Source: Paramyrothecium sp. XJ0827 (taxonomy: Eukaryota; Ascomycota; Sordariomycetes; Hypocreales; Stachybotryaceae). From it: DNA of 64,000 nucleotides. The stretch covers positions 1,426,001-1,490,000 of the forward strand of contig JAJFPB010000011.1 of NCBI GenBank assembly GCA_020881915.1, given 5' to 3'. The notes below the pieces were generated by a model. That model was not told the DNA's origin and searched no databases. It saw only the letters and a list, made by a program, of their open reading frames with translations. A program made the position numbers and the translations under genes. Below are positions 44,576 to 55,100 of the stretch, in pieces (position 1 is the first letter of the stretch; each line of letters opens with the position of its first letter).

Positions 44576-45058
44576 GTGGAGGAACTGGTCCAGTTACTTC
44601 TTGCGAAGGGGGCCGATATTACGGTCGCGGACAATGACGGATTGACGCCAATCAACGCAGCAGCTTGGAAAGGGCACCTGGAGGTGGTGAAGCTACTTCT
44701 TGCGAAGGGGGCCGACATCACGCTCGCGGATAATGACGGGTTAACGCCAATCAACGCAGCAGCCTCCAATGGCTGTTTGGAGGTGGTGTACCTACTTCTC
44801 GAGAAGGGTGCCAATATCACGGCCACGTACGAGAATGGGTTTACACCGCTCTATTTTGCGGCCTCCAACGGTCATGTCGAGGTGGTGAAGCTACTTTTAC
44901 GTTTGCATGGAATTCAAGCTCAGCAATGCCATTCATTTAGTCGTACACCACTCTTCCTCGCGTCATGGAACAGTTGCTTGTCGTTTCTCGTATCCTCTAT
45001 GCTCAGAAAAGAAAATTCTTTGAGACGCGTGACGCTTGTATCACATCAAACTTCATAG
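44576..45058 (+). pseudogene. Ankyrin-repeat fragment
   Basis: Three full ankyrin repeats and the start of a fourth. Each is 33 residues / 99 bp (LLLAKGADITVADNDGLTP ... HLEVVKLLLAKGADITLAD ...). Repeats one and two are nearly identical at the DNA level. The frame is closed upstream by a TGA directly before 44576, and the repeat signature is lost after about 44920. No methionine context is convincing, so this is a fragment. High-identity ankyrin arrays of this kind are usual at the C-terminus of fungal NLR proteins, and an NB-ARC fragment lies next to it on the opposite strand. Confidence 0.75.
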
Positions 45059-45723
45059 AGTCTTCGTCCTGGTCTTCGCCATCGTCTTTGAACGGCGGCT
45101 GTCAGAAGCTTCGATGGGATGTTTCGATGGTCCATATATGCAATCACGTTCAGGATCCTGTATGCCATTTGGCTTTCCTGCTGGATCTGCTCCATCGAGA
45201 TCGTCCAAGTCTCGAGCACGCTGTTGGGTACGAGAGGCCGTCGATGTCTGTTTCTTTGAGAATCTTCCATCGCTGCTTGCCCTTTCGGAGCATAGCGAGG
45301 TACTCCTTGATTGGCGTTGACGTGCGCCGTATATAAGCTCCGGCTTGGGAGATGGCAAGTGGGAGCCGCTGGAGCTCTTCCATAAGTGCTGCAGCCTCGG
45401 GTGAGGCTTCGCGTATGTCCATATTTTGAGCGATCTCCAGGAGTTTCGTTGATTCAGTTGGTGTCATGGGCGCCACCCTGATGCCTCGCCGCGGGCCAAC
45501 AAGCGTCCCGGCGATGCGTTCATCACGGCTCGTCCATAGTATCGTGCCTGTAGGTGCTCGGGGAATGTACTCATATAAGTTACCCACCCTGGTTGTGTTT
45601 TCTGCTCGTGGCACCCCGAAAAGCGATATGTCGTCGGCGTTATCGAGGATAAATACCCATTTGTCTTGTGACTCAATTCGACGCCGTACCACACCCAGTA
45701 AGTCTTCTATGTCGAGATTGATA
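45046..45723 (-). pseudogene. NB-ARC (NLR/STAND) fragment, cut by hAT-C
   Basis: The minus-strand frame shows the core of a fungal NB-ARC nucleotide-binding domain: KWVFILDNADD (Walker B), GTILWTSRDERIA (sensor/RNBS-B type), then LQRLPLAISQAGAYI (GLPL motif) and the following helices (YLAMLRKGKQRW). The frame then shifts near 45270, where the continuation reads PNSVLETWTISMEQI and AYRILNVIAYMDHRNIP. The P-loop part is missing because the sequence ends at the hAT-C terminus. Fungal NLRs act in non-self recognition and regulated cell death; here only a non-functional piece remains. Confidence 0.78.
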
Positions 45724-48255
45724 CAGAGTGCGTAATCAACCAATTCAACTCAACTGGTACCTCCTCGCAGTTGGATTGACATCCGGCCAAGTATATTTCA
45801 GTTGGATTGACGTTGGACGAGGCTGCTCTCAGTTGGATTGCAGTTGGTTGTTTCGGACCAACGGATATCTCCGATCTTCACGTCTTAACGCCGATCCCAC
45901 TCATCACTGCCATGAGGGTAGGACAATACCCTCCCTGCTCCATGACCGCATACTCTGCGCCATCCCAATAGTGTGTCGATCAAGACGAGTTCGTAAAGGT
46001 GATACCATCTTGCCCCCGCTACTGAACGACCTTTCAGTCTCTGCTGACATTGTAGGGATAGACAGCAAGTCAGAGGCCATTCGAGAGAGGTTCGGATACT
46101 CCATTTCGTGCTCTTTCCACCAAGAAAGAGGGCTGAATTGGCATTTGTCGTCGGCTGGGGTAAAAGTCTGGATATAACGTTCGTACTCGTCAAGCGCTGG
46201 GCGCCGTTGCGAAGGATATCCCGCTCTGTCATCTGGATGCGCCCTTTTGCGTTTGCCGAGCAACTGTGCCAGGAACGCGTCATATCCAGAGAGCGCCCTT
46301 CGGCTGCTCGCTGTCGACAGCATCGCTAAGCCAGGAACCACGCGAGTAGCATACTCCTCCTTCCACATCTTCTTGAGTCTTGTCGAGTAATCTTCTTCCC
46401 ACTGCGTCGCATCCGCATGTCCTTCCCAGTGGTATTGCAGCGCCGGCCACCCAAAGCAAGGGTGAAGCACTACAGCACCGATATACGCAACAGGCCAGAG
46501 TTTATCGTAGTACTCGTTAAGCTTCATCCACGCAAGGTTGATATGGGTAGCAACCATATCAGCGCTGTCCTTTCCCAAGCCCTCAAGGAGGTCATGACTC
46601 TGCTTGAGCTCCTCTAAATGCGTTAAGAGATACTCAAAGGAGGGGAAATACTCCCAAAAGGAGCCGGTGGTAACATAGTTATCCTCGCTAGTCTTCGGGT
46701 TGCCTTGTAGACGAACGGAGATCTCATCAAACGGCCGCAAGACTTGAATTAAAACCTCAACCACGTCCCAGTCCTCTTCTGACAGCTCGTCGTCAATTAT
46801 AGAAGGCTTCGTTGACTTTCTCTTGCTCCTTCCCCACGCCCTTTCTGCCTTGTCGACAATCCGATTGAAGTATCTACGGAGAAGCAGAGCGCGGACCATC
46901 ATACGGTGGCGAGAGTTCCAGCGGGTCTCGTTGTCAGCGATAGGTCTGAGCGGCACTCGCTTCTTCCTAGTCTCAGGATCGACGAGTTCAAGGACACCGC
47001 TTTTGAGATCTTCTTCTTGCCACTTCAAGAGGCACTCTAAGTGTTGCGGCGAGTTCAAGACAGCGGCGTTGAGATTGTGAAGTCGACCAATTGGGCCCCT
47101 CCTCCGCCATTGCATAAGCTTATCGGCCGGTAGAGAGTCGAAATCGTATTCGGAGTCCAGTTCGTTGCTGCCTGTATGCTCCATTGCGTCCGCCGCCTTG
47201 CCGAATATCAGCTGCTTGACGGCGAGGTTAATGACGTGGCCCAGACAGCGGAGACGGTGTTCGTCTGGGTCAAACTCGAATTCGTTGCCGAGAGCCACCA
47301 TTGCCGTGTCGTTATTGCTGGCATTATCAAGGACCATATACCCAAGCCGGTCGCCTCCAAGATCCCACTCTGCCAAGACGTCAGCCACTTCGTTGGCTAA
47401 GCTATCGCCAGTATGGCGTCCGGATACGGCTGGAAGGGCGAGAAGCAGTTTCCGGTGCCGCCATTGTTCGTCAACAAAGAAGCAGTTGACTCCAAGCAAC
47501 GAGAGCTGATTGCGAGACGTCCAGCCATCAAATGTGATGTGAATCTTGCCACGAGCAGTTTTTAGATGTTCCGTTACAGCTCCTTTCGCCCCATTGTAGA
47601 TCGATCGCAGTCGAGACCGAAGAACCGCGGAAGATGGTATCTTGTCTTTGTACATCGGGGTTGACAAACTCAATGAGGCGGCGGAGACGCTCACTCTCGA
47701 TTAGTCGGAAAGGAAGATTATCGTGTGTTATCCAGTCGACGAGAAGCTCTTCGAATGCGCCGAGTTTGAGCCTCCCAAGAATGGTAGAAAAGATACGCTG
47801 GTCGGCTGGGGCTGCAGTCACTCCAAAGTGTTCTGTCAGAGACTTAGTGCGGCTGGGCGGCGTCACGTCTTTCCTTCCTGGGTCCTGCAAGATTGAGTTG
47901 GAGTAAAAGAATGAGGAGCTGCTTATTGCTTACCTTGATCCCATGAATATCTCGCAGGTGCTTGATAATATTGGCACTGCCGTTAGATTCGTACGAGAAG
48001 TGCGAGACCGTCCGGCACCTCTTCCTCACGCACAGACGGCATACCCATCGAAGCTTCTTGCTGTTACCCTTGAGCCTCATACGGAACCCTTTCACCCACC
48101 ACCAGGCAACCTTTGCGCCATTAGTCCTCGGAGGCGTGCCTGCCCGAAGCTCGTCGTTGAAGAGCTCGAACGGGAACGTGGCTATCTCGCCAGGCGTAGG
48201 ATTCTCATCCAGGTTAAATATCTTCCTCGGCGGGGTCTGCGGCGTTGAACCTGAC
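45724..48255 (-). mobile_element. hAT-family DNA transposon C, truncated at its 5' end
   Basis: The right boundary is a hAT-like end, CAGAGTGCGTAATCAACC (45724-45741), where the NB-ARC reading stops. Repeated cagttggattgac units fill 45770-45855. The transposase reads on the minus strand. At the other side the element is cut within its first coding exon at about 48255 and joined to a truncated Helitron, so the second terminus and target duplication are absent. Confidence 0.75.
45904..48255 (-). pseudogene. hAT-C transposase (5'-truncated, one frameshift)
   Basis: Exon 1 (to 47934) is open from the junction. It has KIFNLDENPTPGEIATFPF, WWWVKGFRMR and a BED-like finger (WVCRLC ... NIIKHLRDIHG). 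The intron is 47933-47885 (49 bp, gtaagc...tgcag, phase 0). Exon 2 begins DPGRKDVTPP and carries LLVDWITHDNLPF. A frame change occurs at the run 47657-47660. Then comes the core: HITFDGWTSRNQ, GYMVLDNASNNDT, DNETRWNSRHRM, and the dimerisation block (YPNLSRMASDLLSIP, SAETERSFSSGGK), with the stop at 45904. It is similar in plan to hAT-A and hAT-B. The start codon is lost with the truncated end. Confidence 0.85.
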
Positions 48256-50538
48256 CTCGGCTCTATTTAGGCGGTCCGCCGTCAGACTTCCGTAAATTCG
48301 TTCAACTCTCTCGAAAGAGCACTTTGTCGTACGGACCATGCTAATGCGGCGGTTAGAAGAACGGAGGAGGATGTTGAAAACCAGAAAACAAAAGACGGGA
48401 TGGGTTGCAAACCGCCCCCCATGTCGTTGCAGCACGTATCTGGCCCAGTGGCTGAGCGAGTGGTTGAGGCGGGGCTCGGCAGCCTCTGAAGCTTGTTCTT
48501 GACCCGTGCCAGACACTTGAAGGGCCTTTGGACCACCTCTACCCCAAGGGAAAAGTTTCGGGAAGGTGCGCGGGAAGAAGTCTTGGTGCAGGCTGTCCGC
48601 AAAGTCCGCGCCTCGTTCCACCCTGATGAACGGCTGCTCTGCCGTGGCTTTTACCTGTATCGCACACGGCTCAGTTTCATCAGCACCCCGGACCCGAGTC
48701 GTCCGGATGGCATCGGTTAGGAATAAAAGTTTATCGGCTTCCTCGAAAGCGGCTGGCCCATCAAGGGGAAACATGCCGGAAGATGTCGTCTCATGAACGA
48801 CTTCACCGTCACCGTCGGCATCCTCCGGTTCTGGAATGGATATGCAGGAATCCTCAGGCAAGGGGAGATCCTGTTCGTCCGTCGGAGTGCCCTCAGGAAG
48901 GCAGGAGTTGTCGCTGGAGTGAGCCTGCGCCGACGCAACAATTTCTTCAATGCTCGTGAGCCGGTTCTCTTCCAAACCCCGATCGGTATCTGGGACGATG
49001 TGGTCCGTTTGCGTCTTCTCGGCAACGGATGGCTCCTCCCGTTGCATGTTGTCCATGAGGAGGATAGGTACATCGGAGCCGTCTGCGTACCGCCAACCAT
49101 CTATCTCGCCATGGTCGATCGTGATGTGCTCATAAAGTGGATTGTTTTCCTGGAGCCACGACAGCGCAGCACGGACACGGGACTTACGCACTTGGAGAAG
49201 ATTCCCAACGTCTGCAGCGCCGGGTTTGCTGGAGCCGCTCCAAGAGACGTGAATGTTCTCGATCATCTCCAGAAGGGGGTGAGGGAGAACTGTGGCAACA
49301 AGGTCCTCGACCTTGTTTGGAAAGACCACGATATGGCCCTTCACGTGCTTCCGGTAGCTGAGGCCCGATGGGGTCTTGTTGTCGACGGTGAACTTTGTGA
49401 TGTAGCCAAAGGAGGCCTGCAGAGCAATCAACCTCTCCTCAACGGGAGAGAGGCCATCGAGCTCTTCGGGAAACCGATGCTCGCATCCGATGTGCATGTT
49501 GTTGACCGAACAGGTCTTCGGCAATTTCCCATTTGTCAAAGCGGTATAGCATTCGCGGCAAACCATAACCTCAGCGTCGTCGTCAGCTGGAAAACAGTCC
49601 TTGCACTCCTGGAGCGCCGTCGTGGCCTGCAGCAAAGAGGGCGTCAAGTGCCTCCTCCATCGGATCGACGTAAGCTGGGAGGGAGGCTGCTTCCTGTAGC
49701 AAAAGATGCAGTGGGAAATCGGTAACGTCCTCTCATCTGTGAATGCCTGGTGGAAGGACTTCGCAGTCTCTACCTGAAGGGCAAGTGGGACCTCTTTGCA
49801 CCAGGACCTTGCTATTGATTCGTTCTCTTTGTCGCGAAAACGAGACTCGTGGTATCGTAGAGTGGTCTCGAGGGACTCTCGCTGGAGTAGGATGGTGTCC
49901 TGCGACGGCCTTGGCCTTTTCTGGCGGCGGTTCGCCCTTGTGGGCGGCGGAGTCAGAAGTCCTTCCGGTTGTGGTTCCCTGGGGCGTTTCCGAGGAGACG
50001 GAGTGTGGGGGGTCGGCCATATAGGCGGCCTCGGCTGATCTCCTGGGCGGTCTTGACGCGGCGGGACGTGTGGGGCCGGCACAGTCCTTTCGGGAGTGGC
50101 TGGCAGTGGCAGAGCCCTCAGCGCGTCTTCAGGTCGTTGACGACAGGGTTCACCCGCCTGCTCTTGCGTTCGTAATCTTGCGGCTCTTGCCCGCGAACGT
50201 TCCTCGGCGCGTTGTTGCTCAATGGCGGCGATCGTACGCGCAACCTCATCTTTCGAGACCGTTACGATATTTCTCCGAAGCCGACGCCCGCCGCCGCCGT
50301 TTCGGCTTTCTAGCTCTTCCAATGTCCGTCGGACCTCATCAGAGGAGACTCTGACGGGTTCTCGACGAGCGGCCCAGCGGGTACTCTGAGGTGGTAGGGA
50401 TGCTGTAGTAGGAGACCGGGGCGGTCCCGACCTTCCTCCCGCTCCGTTCTGAATGCGTCGGCCATCGAGGCCCTCCAGCGTGCGGAGCGTACGGCGGATT
50501 TCATCGATCGGAACCCTGACCGGCTCCTGGCGGGGCAT
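48255..50538 (-). pseudogene. Helitron 1: N-terminal part of RepHel protein, truncated
   Basis: An intact 760-codon frame from ATG 50538. The first 110 residues contain three copies of a short motif (VRVPIDEIRRTLRTLE, VRVSSDEVRRTLEELE, VTVSKDEVARTIAAIE). A Pro/Arg-rich linker with KRPRE/RRQKRPRP basic patches follows. Then come a zinc-finger-like Cys region (CIFCYRK, CKDC, CREC, CSVNNMHIGC), a DUF6570-like block (EERLIALQASFGYITK, VKGHIVVFPNKVEDL) and the start of the Helitron helicase-like N domain (FPWGRGGPKA, YVLQRHGGRFATHPVF). The homology to Helitron 2 stops after LNRAE at 48255, exactly where hAT-C sequence starts; the last 13 codons of the ORF are hAT DNA read in another frame. Rep and helicase domains are absent. 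Confidence 0.85.
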
Positions 50539-51471
50539 CGTAGAAGTTGTCGCCTAGAAAAATCTGGGAGGTGAAAGATGAGGAGGGGTGAGATGCAAAA
50601 AACGACGCGGCCATCCTTGAGATCAAAAGGGCTAGACGAGGCCCGGGTTTGGGGATGATGTTGACGCAGGCAACGTCGCCGATGGTGCGGAACCGCGACG
50701 ACCCTGTTTCAGACCCCGTCATCGTGTCGAAGCGGCCGTCCAAAGAGTGGCGCCTTCCGTCATGGGGAATTTCTCACCCTAGCAGGGCATAGGCTGAAGA
50801 GTGAGAGGCAATTCTCACGTTGTCCAGATAGGGCTGGTGCTGACATTCGGGGTACGGGTACACAGACAGGTAAGACGTTCTGTCGTGCTATTCTGCCGTA
50901 CTGTATCGTGCAATTCGCATCTTGAGATACTACAGTGAAAGTGGGGTTAGCTAGAGAGAAAAGGAAAAAGGAAAAGGATGAGGTGAAACGAGATGAGGAA
51001 GCAAAGAGCAATTCCCCAGGCATTGATTGGAGTGCGTTGTTGAAACTATGGCTGTGAAGATGTGGCCGTGAGAGGTGGCCGTACAAAGCTCGGACCGCGA
51101 AGCGAACCGTGCGTTCGGGGTGGGAAGGAGGGCGCGGAAGGAAGAACCTTCGGAACAGGAGACCGGCCCCTACGGGTCCGCCATCAAACCTTTCGGAACG
51201 AGACTTTCATATTGTGAAAAAAATGGCCGTGATAGAATCGTGACAGGCCTCATGGGTATCGTGGTTGGCGGTGGCACATGCGAACGGAGCGATTGGACGA
51301 TCGACCTGAGATGTTTCGGATGCAGCGCACGGACCCTTGGACTTTGCGGGGCGCTTCTCGTCTCCCGGATCAGTTGCCTTCATTCAACATCGAAGAAGAA
51401 AGAATCACATCAATCCTGAGAACGTATCTATGAAACTGATCTCTCTGAGCTCGCAGTAGATACTCCTCTCC
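50539..51471. other. Between Helitron 1 and Helitron 2; Helitron end homology at 51131
   Basis: About 0.9 kb without a recognised gene. The sequence at 51131-51210 is repeated near Helitron 3 (62137-62232). Confidence 0.5.
51131..51210 (-). repeat. Candidate Helitron 2 3'-terminal homology
   Basis: About 80 bp sharing gcggaaggaaga, aggagaccgg, ccctacggg, ccgccatcaaacc and cggaacgag with 62137-62232, in the same order and orientation relative to a Helitron CDS end. A short hairpin (gaagg ... ccttc on the minus strand) lies near the outer edge. I cannot see a clear CTRR end. Confidence 0.6.
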
Positions 51472-52147
51472 ATGGCGCCTATTGACTATTCAAAATGGGA
51501 CAACATAGACACCGATTCCGAGCCAGAAGACGCGCAGCAGCAGCCGCCATTGCTGAGGGGCAACCCACTAGCTGATGCATCCATCCCACAGTTGACTCCG
51601 TCGCCGCTGACGGGAGAGCGGAGCGCGCCAGGGCCCACCCACGCCGTTATCGTCCGGTGCGATGTTGAGAAACGCACGTTTTTGCCTTGGTCTGCTAAGA
51701 TAATTTCTGAACATCATCCTGTTTTCTCGCAGGCGGTCCCTGACATCCCGAGACTGATTGGTGTTCCGCTCGTTATCCACCGAGAGGGCACTCAGTCCAT
51801 GAACCGGGCTGACCTTGATAACCAAATTGCCACGTACCTCAATATTGACGCCGAGTCCGGTTTCGCGGCCCCGGAGTGGCGGTCACACGTCGGTACCGTC
51901 GTGGTAGCTCGCAAGGACAAAAAGCCGTTACTGCTGCACCATCTTGAGGGCGCGTGGATGTACTGTGACCACATTCTGGACCTCTTCGGCGAGGGGAGAA
52001 GGTGCGCCGAGATATCTGTACAATCGGTCGGCTTTCGAAAAGTGGTGGGCAGGTTACTGTGAGGAGCAGAAGCAATTTCGGCCCGGTAAGGGCGGCGAGA
52101 AGGATCCGGATGACTGGCGGGCGGTAAGGTCGCCTTATGAAATGTAG
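51472..52147 (+). CDS. Hypothetical host-like gene (one G-run frameshift), possibly Helitron cargo
   Basis: ATG 51472 opens a frame starting APIDYSKWDNIDTDSEPED, an acidic, Pro-rich start. A globular part follows (AVIVRCDVEKRTFLPWSAK, IPRLIGVPLVIHREGTQS, ADLDNQIATYLNID, GTVVVARKDKKPL, LEGAWMYCDHILDLFGEG). At a run of four G (51993-51996) the sense continues in the next frame (RYLYNRSAFEKWWAGYCEE ... WRAVRSPYEM) to a stop at 52145-52147, giving about 225 residues in all. The style matches a conserved small fungal protein of unknown function; I do not know a named domain. It sits only 25 bp beyond the stop codon of the Helitron 2 protein, on the opposite strand. Confidence 0.6.
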
Positions 52148-52172
52148 AGGGGCTGGGTATTGATTTCGTGTG

Positions 52173-55100
52173 TCATTGTTGTTTAGCATTCCGGCCTTTA
52201 TAGCTCCGTTTCGTTTCTGCTGCGAGGCTTGAGAGTCTTTGCATGGCTTTGATGATGGTATGGTCCAGTTTGTTTCCGATGAAATCCTGGTGTCGCACAG
52301 GACTGAGGAGCTTGATGCCTTTCAGTGTCGTGCACCTGGATAGCTGTACATAAAGGCTGGTGAAGTCGCATTTGGATGGCTCGCCATTGATGATACGATT
52401 CCCTCGCAGCTCGAGGAGGACTTCCGCGAATGTCTTGCCCTGCGCCTTATAGTCAGTGAGCACAAAAGCGGAGACGACGGGCAAGCCGCGGCGGCTGCAT
52501 TTCGCAGACAAGAACCTGAAGTTGCGGTTGGACGGATCGAGGGCTTGTGAGACCGAGCGAACAAGGATTGTTTCTGGTGGCAGGGCGGGGATAGATAAGC
52601 CCTTGGTATCTTTAGACTGTAAGAGTATGCCGAGTGGTGGCCCGAAGTGGATAGTCACGTCGTCGGCAAGGTGGTATCCTGGGTATTTTGGGTCAGGTAT
52701 GAAGTCGGAGGCGGCAAACTCTGCCCCGTTTACGACCTTCAGGCCGGTGTAGATATTCTGGTTTACAATCACGGGCATGCCTTGGGCATAGAAAAAGACA
52801 CCAGGAACCTTGCACGTGGAGTCATCCCCTTGCTCGATAGTCCTGGCGATTTGGTCTTGTGACAGCGTGCCACTTCGCCATGTATGTGCGGAGATGAAGA
52901 TGGAGATATGTCTCTTGCGAGAGCGAGCCCAGTCGACGACGGCTTCCATGTTGAGTGACCAGCGGTTCCGGTTCAGCGGAGTTATGGCACGTAAGCCCGT
53001 ACTGAAGGTGATTTGGGCGCGGTCGACGAGTTTGGTGTTGAGCATGAGTAGGTCCTGCTGTGTCTGGGCTCCAGCCCGTACTCTATCGAGAAGAGCGCTC
53101 AGTTGAGGATCATCTCGGGCACGAACCTGCTCTCGAGAAGTACTACCGTTTTGAACATCTGCCACAAACTGAAGCCGCGATGGTGAGAAATAGTTCCGTG
53201 TCCCAGTGGGATGGAAGAAGGCTTCATCGTCTTGTTCACCAGGAGACTCGTCCCTCGAACTGGAGCGAACTGGTAGAAGTCCCCCATCAGGAGCACGACG
53301 GGAATCCCGCCGAACGGCTTATCGGCACAGTCTCGGAGTGACTGGAGGTTGCGGCTGACCTCATAAAGAGTGGCGCCTCCGAGCATGCTGACCTCATCTG
53401 TCACAAGAACCAGTTTCTGTTTCCACGTCCACTTTTTCGCCTCGGAGAAAACCGGGAGTTGTGTTTGGGGGGAGCGGTGGGTGTCCAGTCCGCAGGCAGA
53501 ATGTAAGGTTGTGCCACCGATCTGGGCCGCCGCGCTCCCTGACGTCCCCGTGATCTGAAGAAGATGTGATTGGCCTCTCGTCAAAAATACCCATTTCAAG
53601 GCATCGATGACCCTGGATTTGCCCGTACCTCCAGGGCCCCTCCGGTGTACTGGAGATGTTGACCCGCCGAATCGGGGTCGGCGGAGTACTTATCCAAGAA
53701 CTCGCACACAAGCTGGAGGGCCATTGTCTGTAGTGAGTTGAGGGTAAAGCCTGACGCAGCAAGGCGTCCTAGTTCCGCGAAGCCCGTCGCATGGTTGACG
53801 TCGACCAGTATTCGAGGGCCCCGTTCTACCGGCTCTAGACGCTGACGTGGCATAGCAATGTCCGTATCACAGTGGCGAACAAGGATGTCGTCCAGGTCGT
53901 CGTTACTCATGCCGGGAGCGGCGCCCCGAGAACCGGTCTCAATCTCATCTAACATGCGGAGATGCAGCATACCCTGGGCCTTTGCCGCGGCTTGCACATC
54001 TTCATGAGAGAGAGTCGGGTATTGGGATAGTGCGCTATCCTGGGAACGGCGAATTTGCTGATAGAAGTCCTGATGACGCTGCACGAAAGGCCGCTGCTCT
54101 CCTGCAGGGTTTTCATGGCGTAGATCTCGGACTAGGTCCTGTAGTACTGGCGAGTCCCTCGTGGCTTCTGAGTTTCGCACAGCGTTGTGTATGGCTTGGA
54201 GGAGCGCTGCGTAGTTTTGTTGATGTTCGGCCGTTGTTGCAGGCTCTTCACGATAGTCGCCCTCATCAAGAGGGAACTCTACGTCGACCGTATCATCACC
54301 TTCTGACCTGCTGGCCCAAAGCTTTGCGTCTTTCCGCGCATCCTCCGCCGATTTTCTCAGAAGGGAGATGTGGGAGGCGTGGGATCGCAAACGGGGTGGG
54401 AGAGCGGCGGCGTGGTTCGTCCATATGTCGGTGATGTCCCCGTGGGTGTTGGAGAGGAAGTCATCCCAGGGCAGGAACAAGGCCAGATGGAGGACGGAGT
54501 TTCTAGGCACGTCAGTACTGGCTTGAAATCAGCATGGCGGGCTTCGAGGATACCGCCTAAAGTAGACTGGGTGCTCATCTTTGTGATCGTCGCTGATGTA
54601 TCCCTGGAGGATTGGCACCGCGTGCTCAAGGGGTTTTCGAAGCTTCTGGATCCAATTATCAGATTCTTGAGAGGGACCGTGAAGAGCAAAGTAGGTCTCA
54701 TCCTCTTCTCGGTCGCGACGACGCTCGAGGCTAATCATGGACATGTAGTCATACAGGCATAGACCTCTGAGAAGCGGACCTCGATAGGCGTAGGCATCTA
54801 GAGACAACAACGTCCGGCCGCTCTCTCTGAGGCCTATCGTCTCAGGGGTTCGTCAGCGTCCGCATCTTCTCCGGACTGGCGGCGAAGATGCAGCCACCGT
54901 CGGAAGATGGACCAATACAGGGCGGTCAGGTTTATGAAAGACCACCGTGGCACGTTGGTAAAGTCAGTGTGATGGCCGAGCAGGTGGTAACAGACCTCCA
55001 CGGCTGAGAGCTGTCTATCCGAAAATATTCGATTGGCCGTTCTCATTAAAAACTGTCGAGTTTGGTTGAGGACGGCTGAGGCTTGCGCGCCACGCTCTGG

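Noticed and set aside
44449..44826. 125-codon minus-strand ORF with internal repeats
   Set aside because: It is the antisense reading of the ankyrin repeats, and its repeats only mirror the 99-bp units.
48793..49725. 310-codon plus-strand ORF
   Set aside because: Exact antisense of the Helitron 1 protein, with low-information composition.
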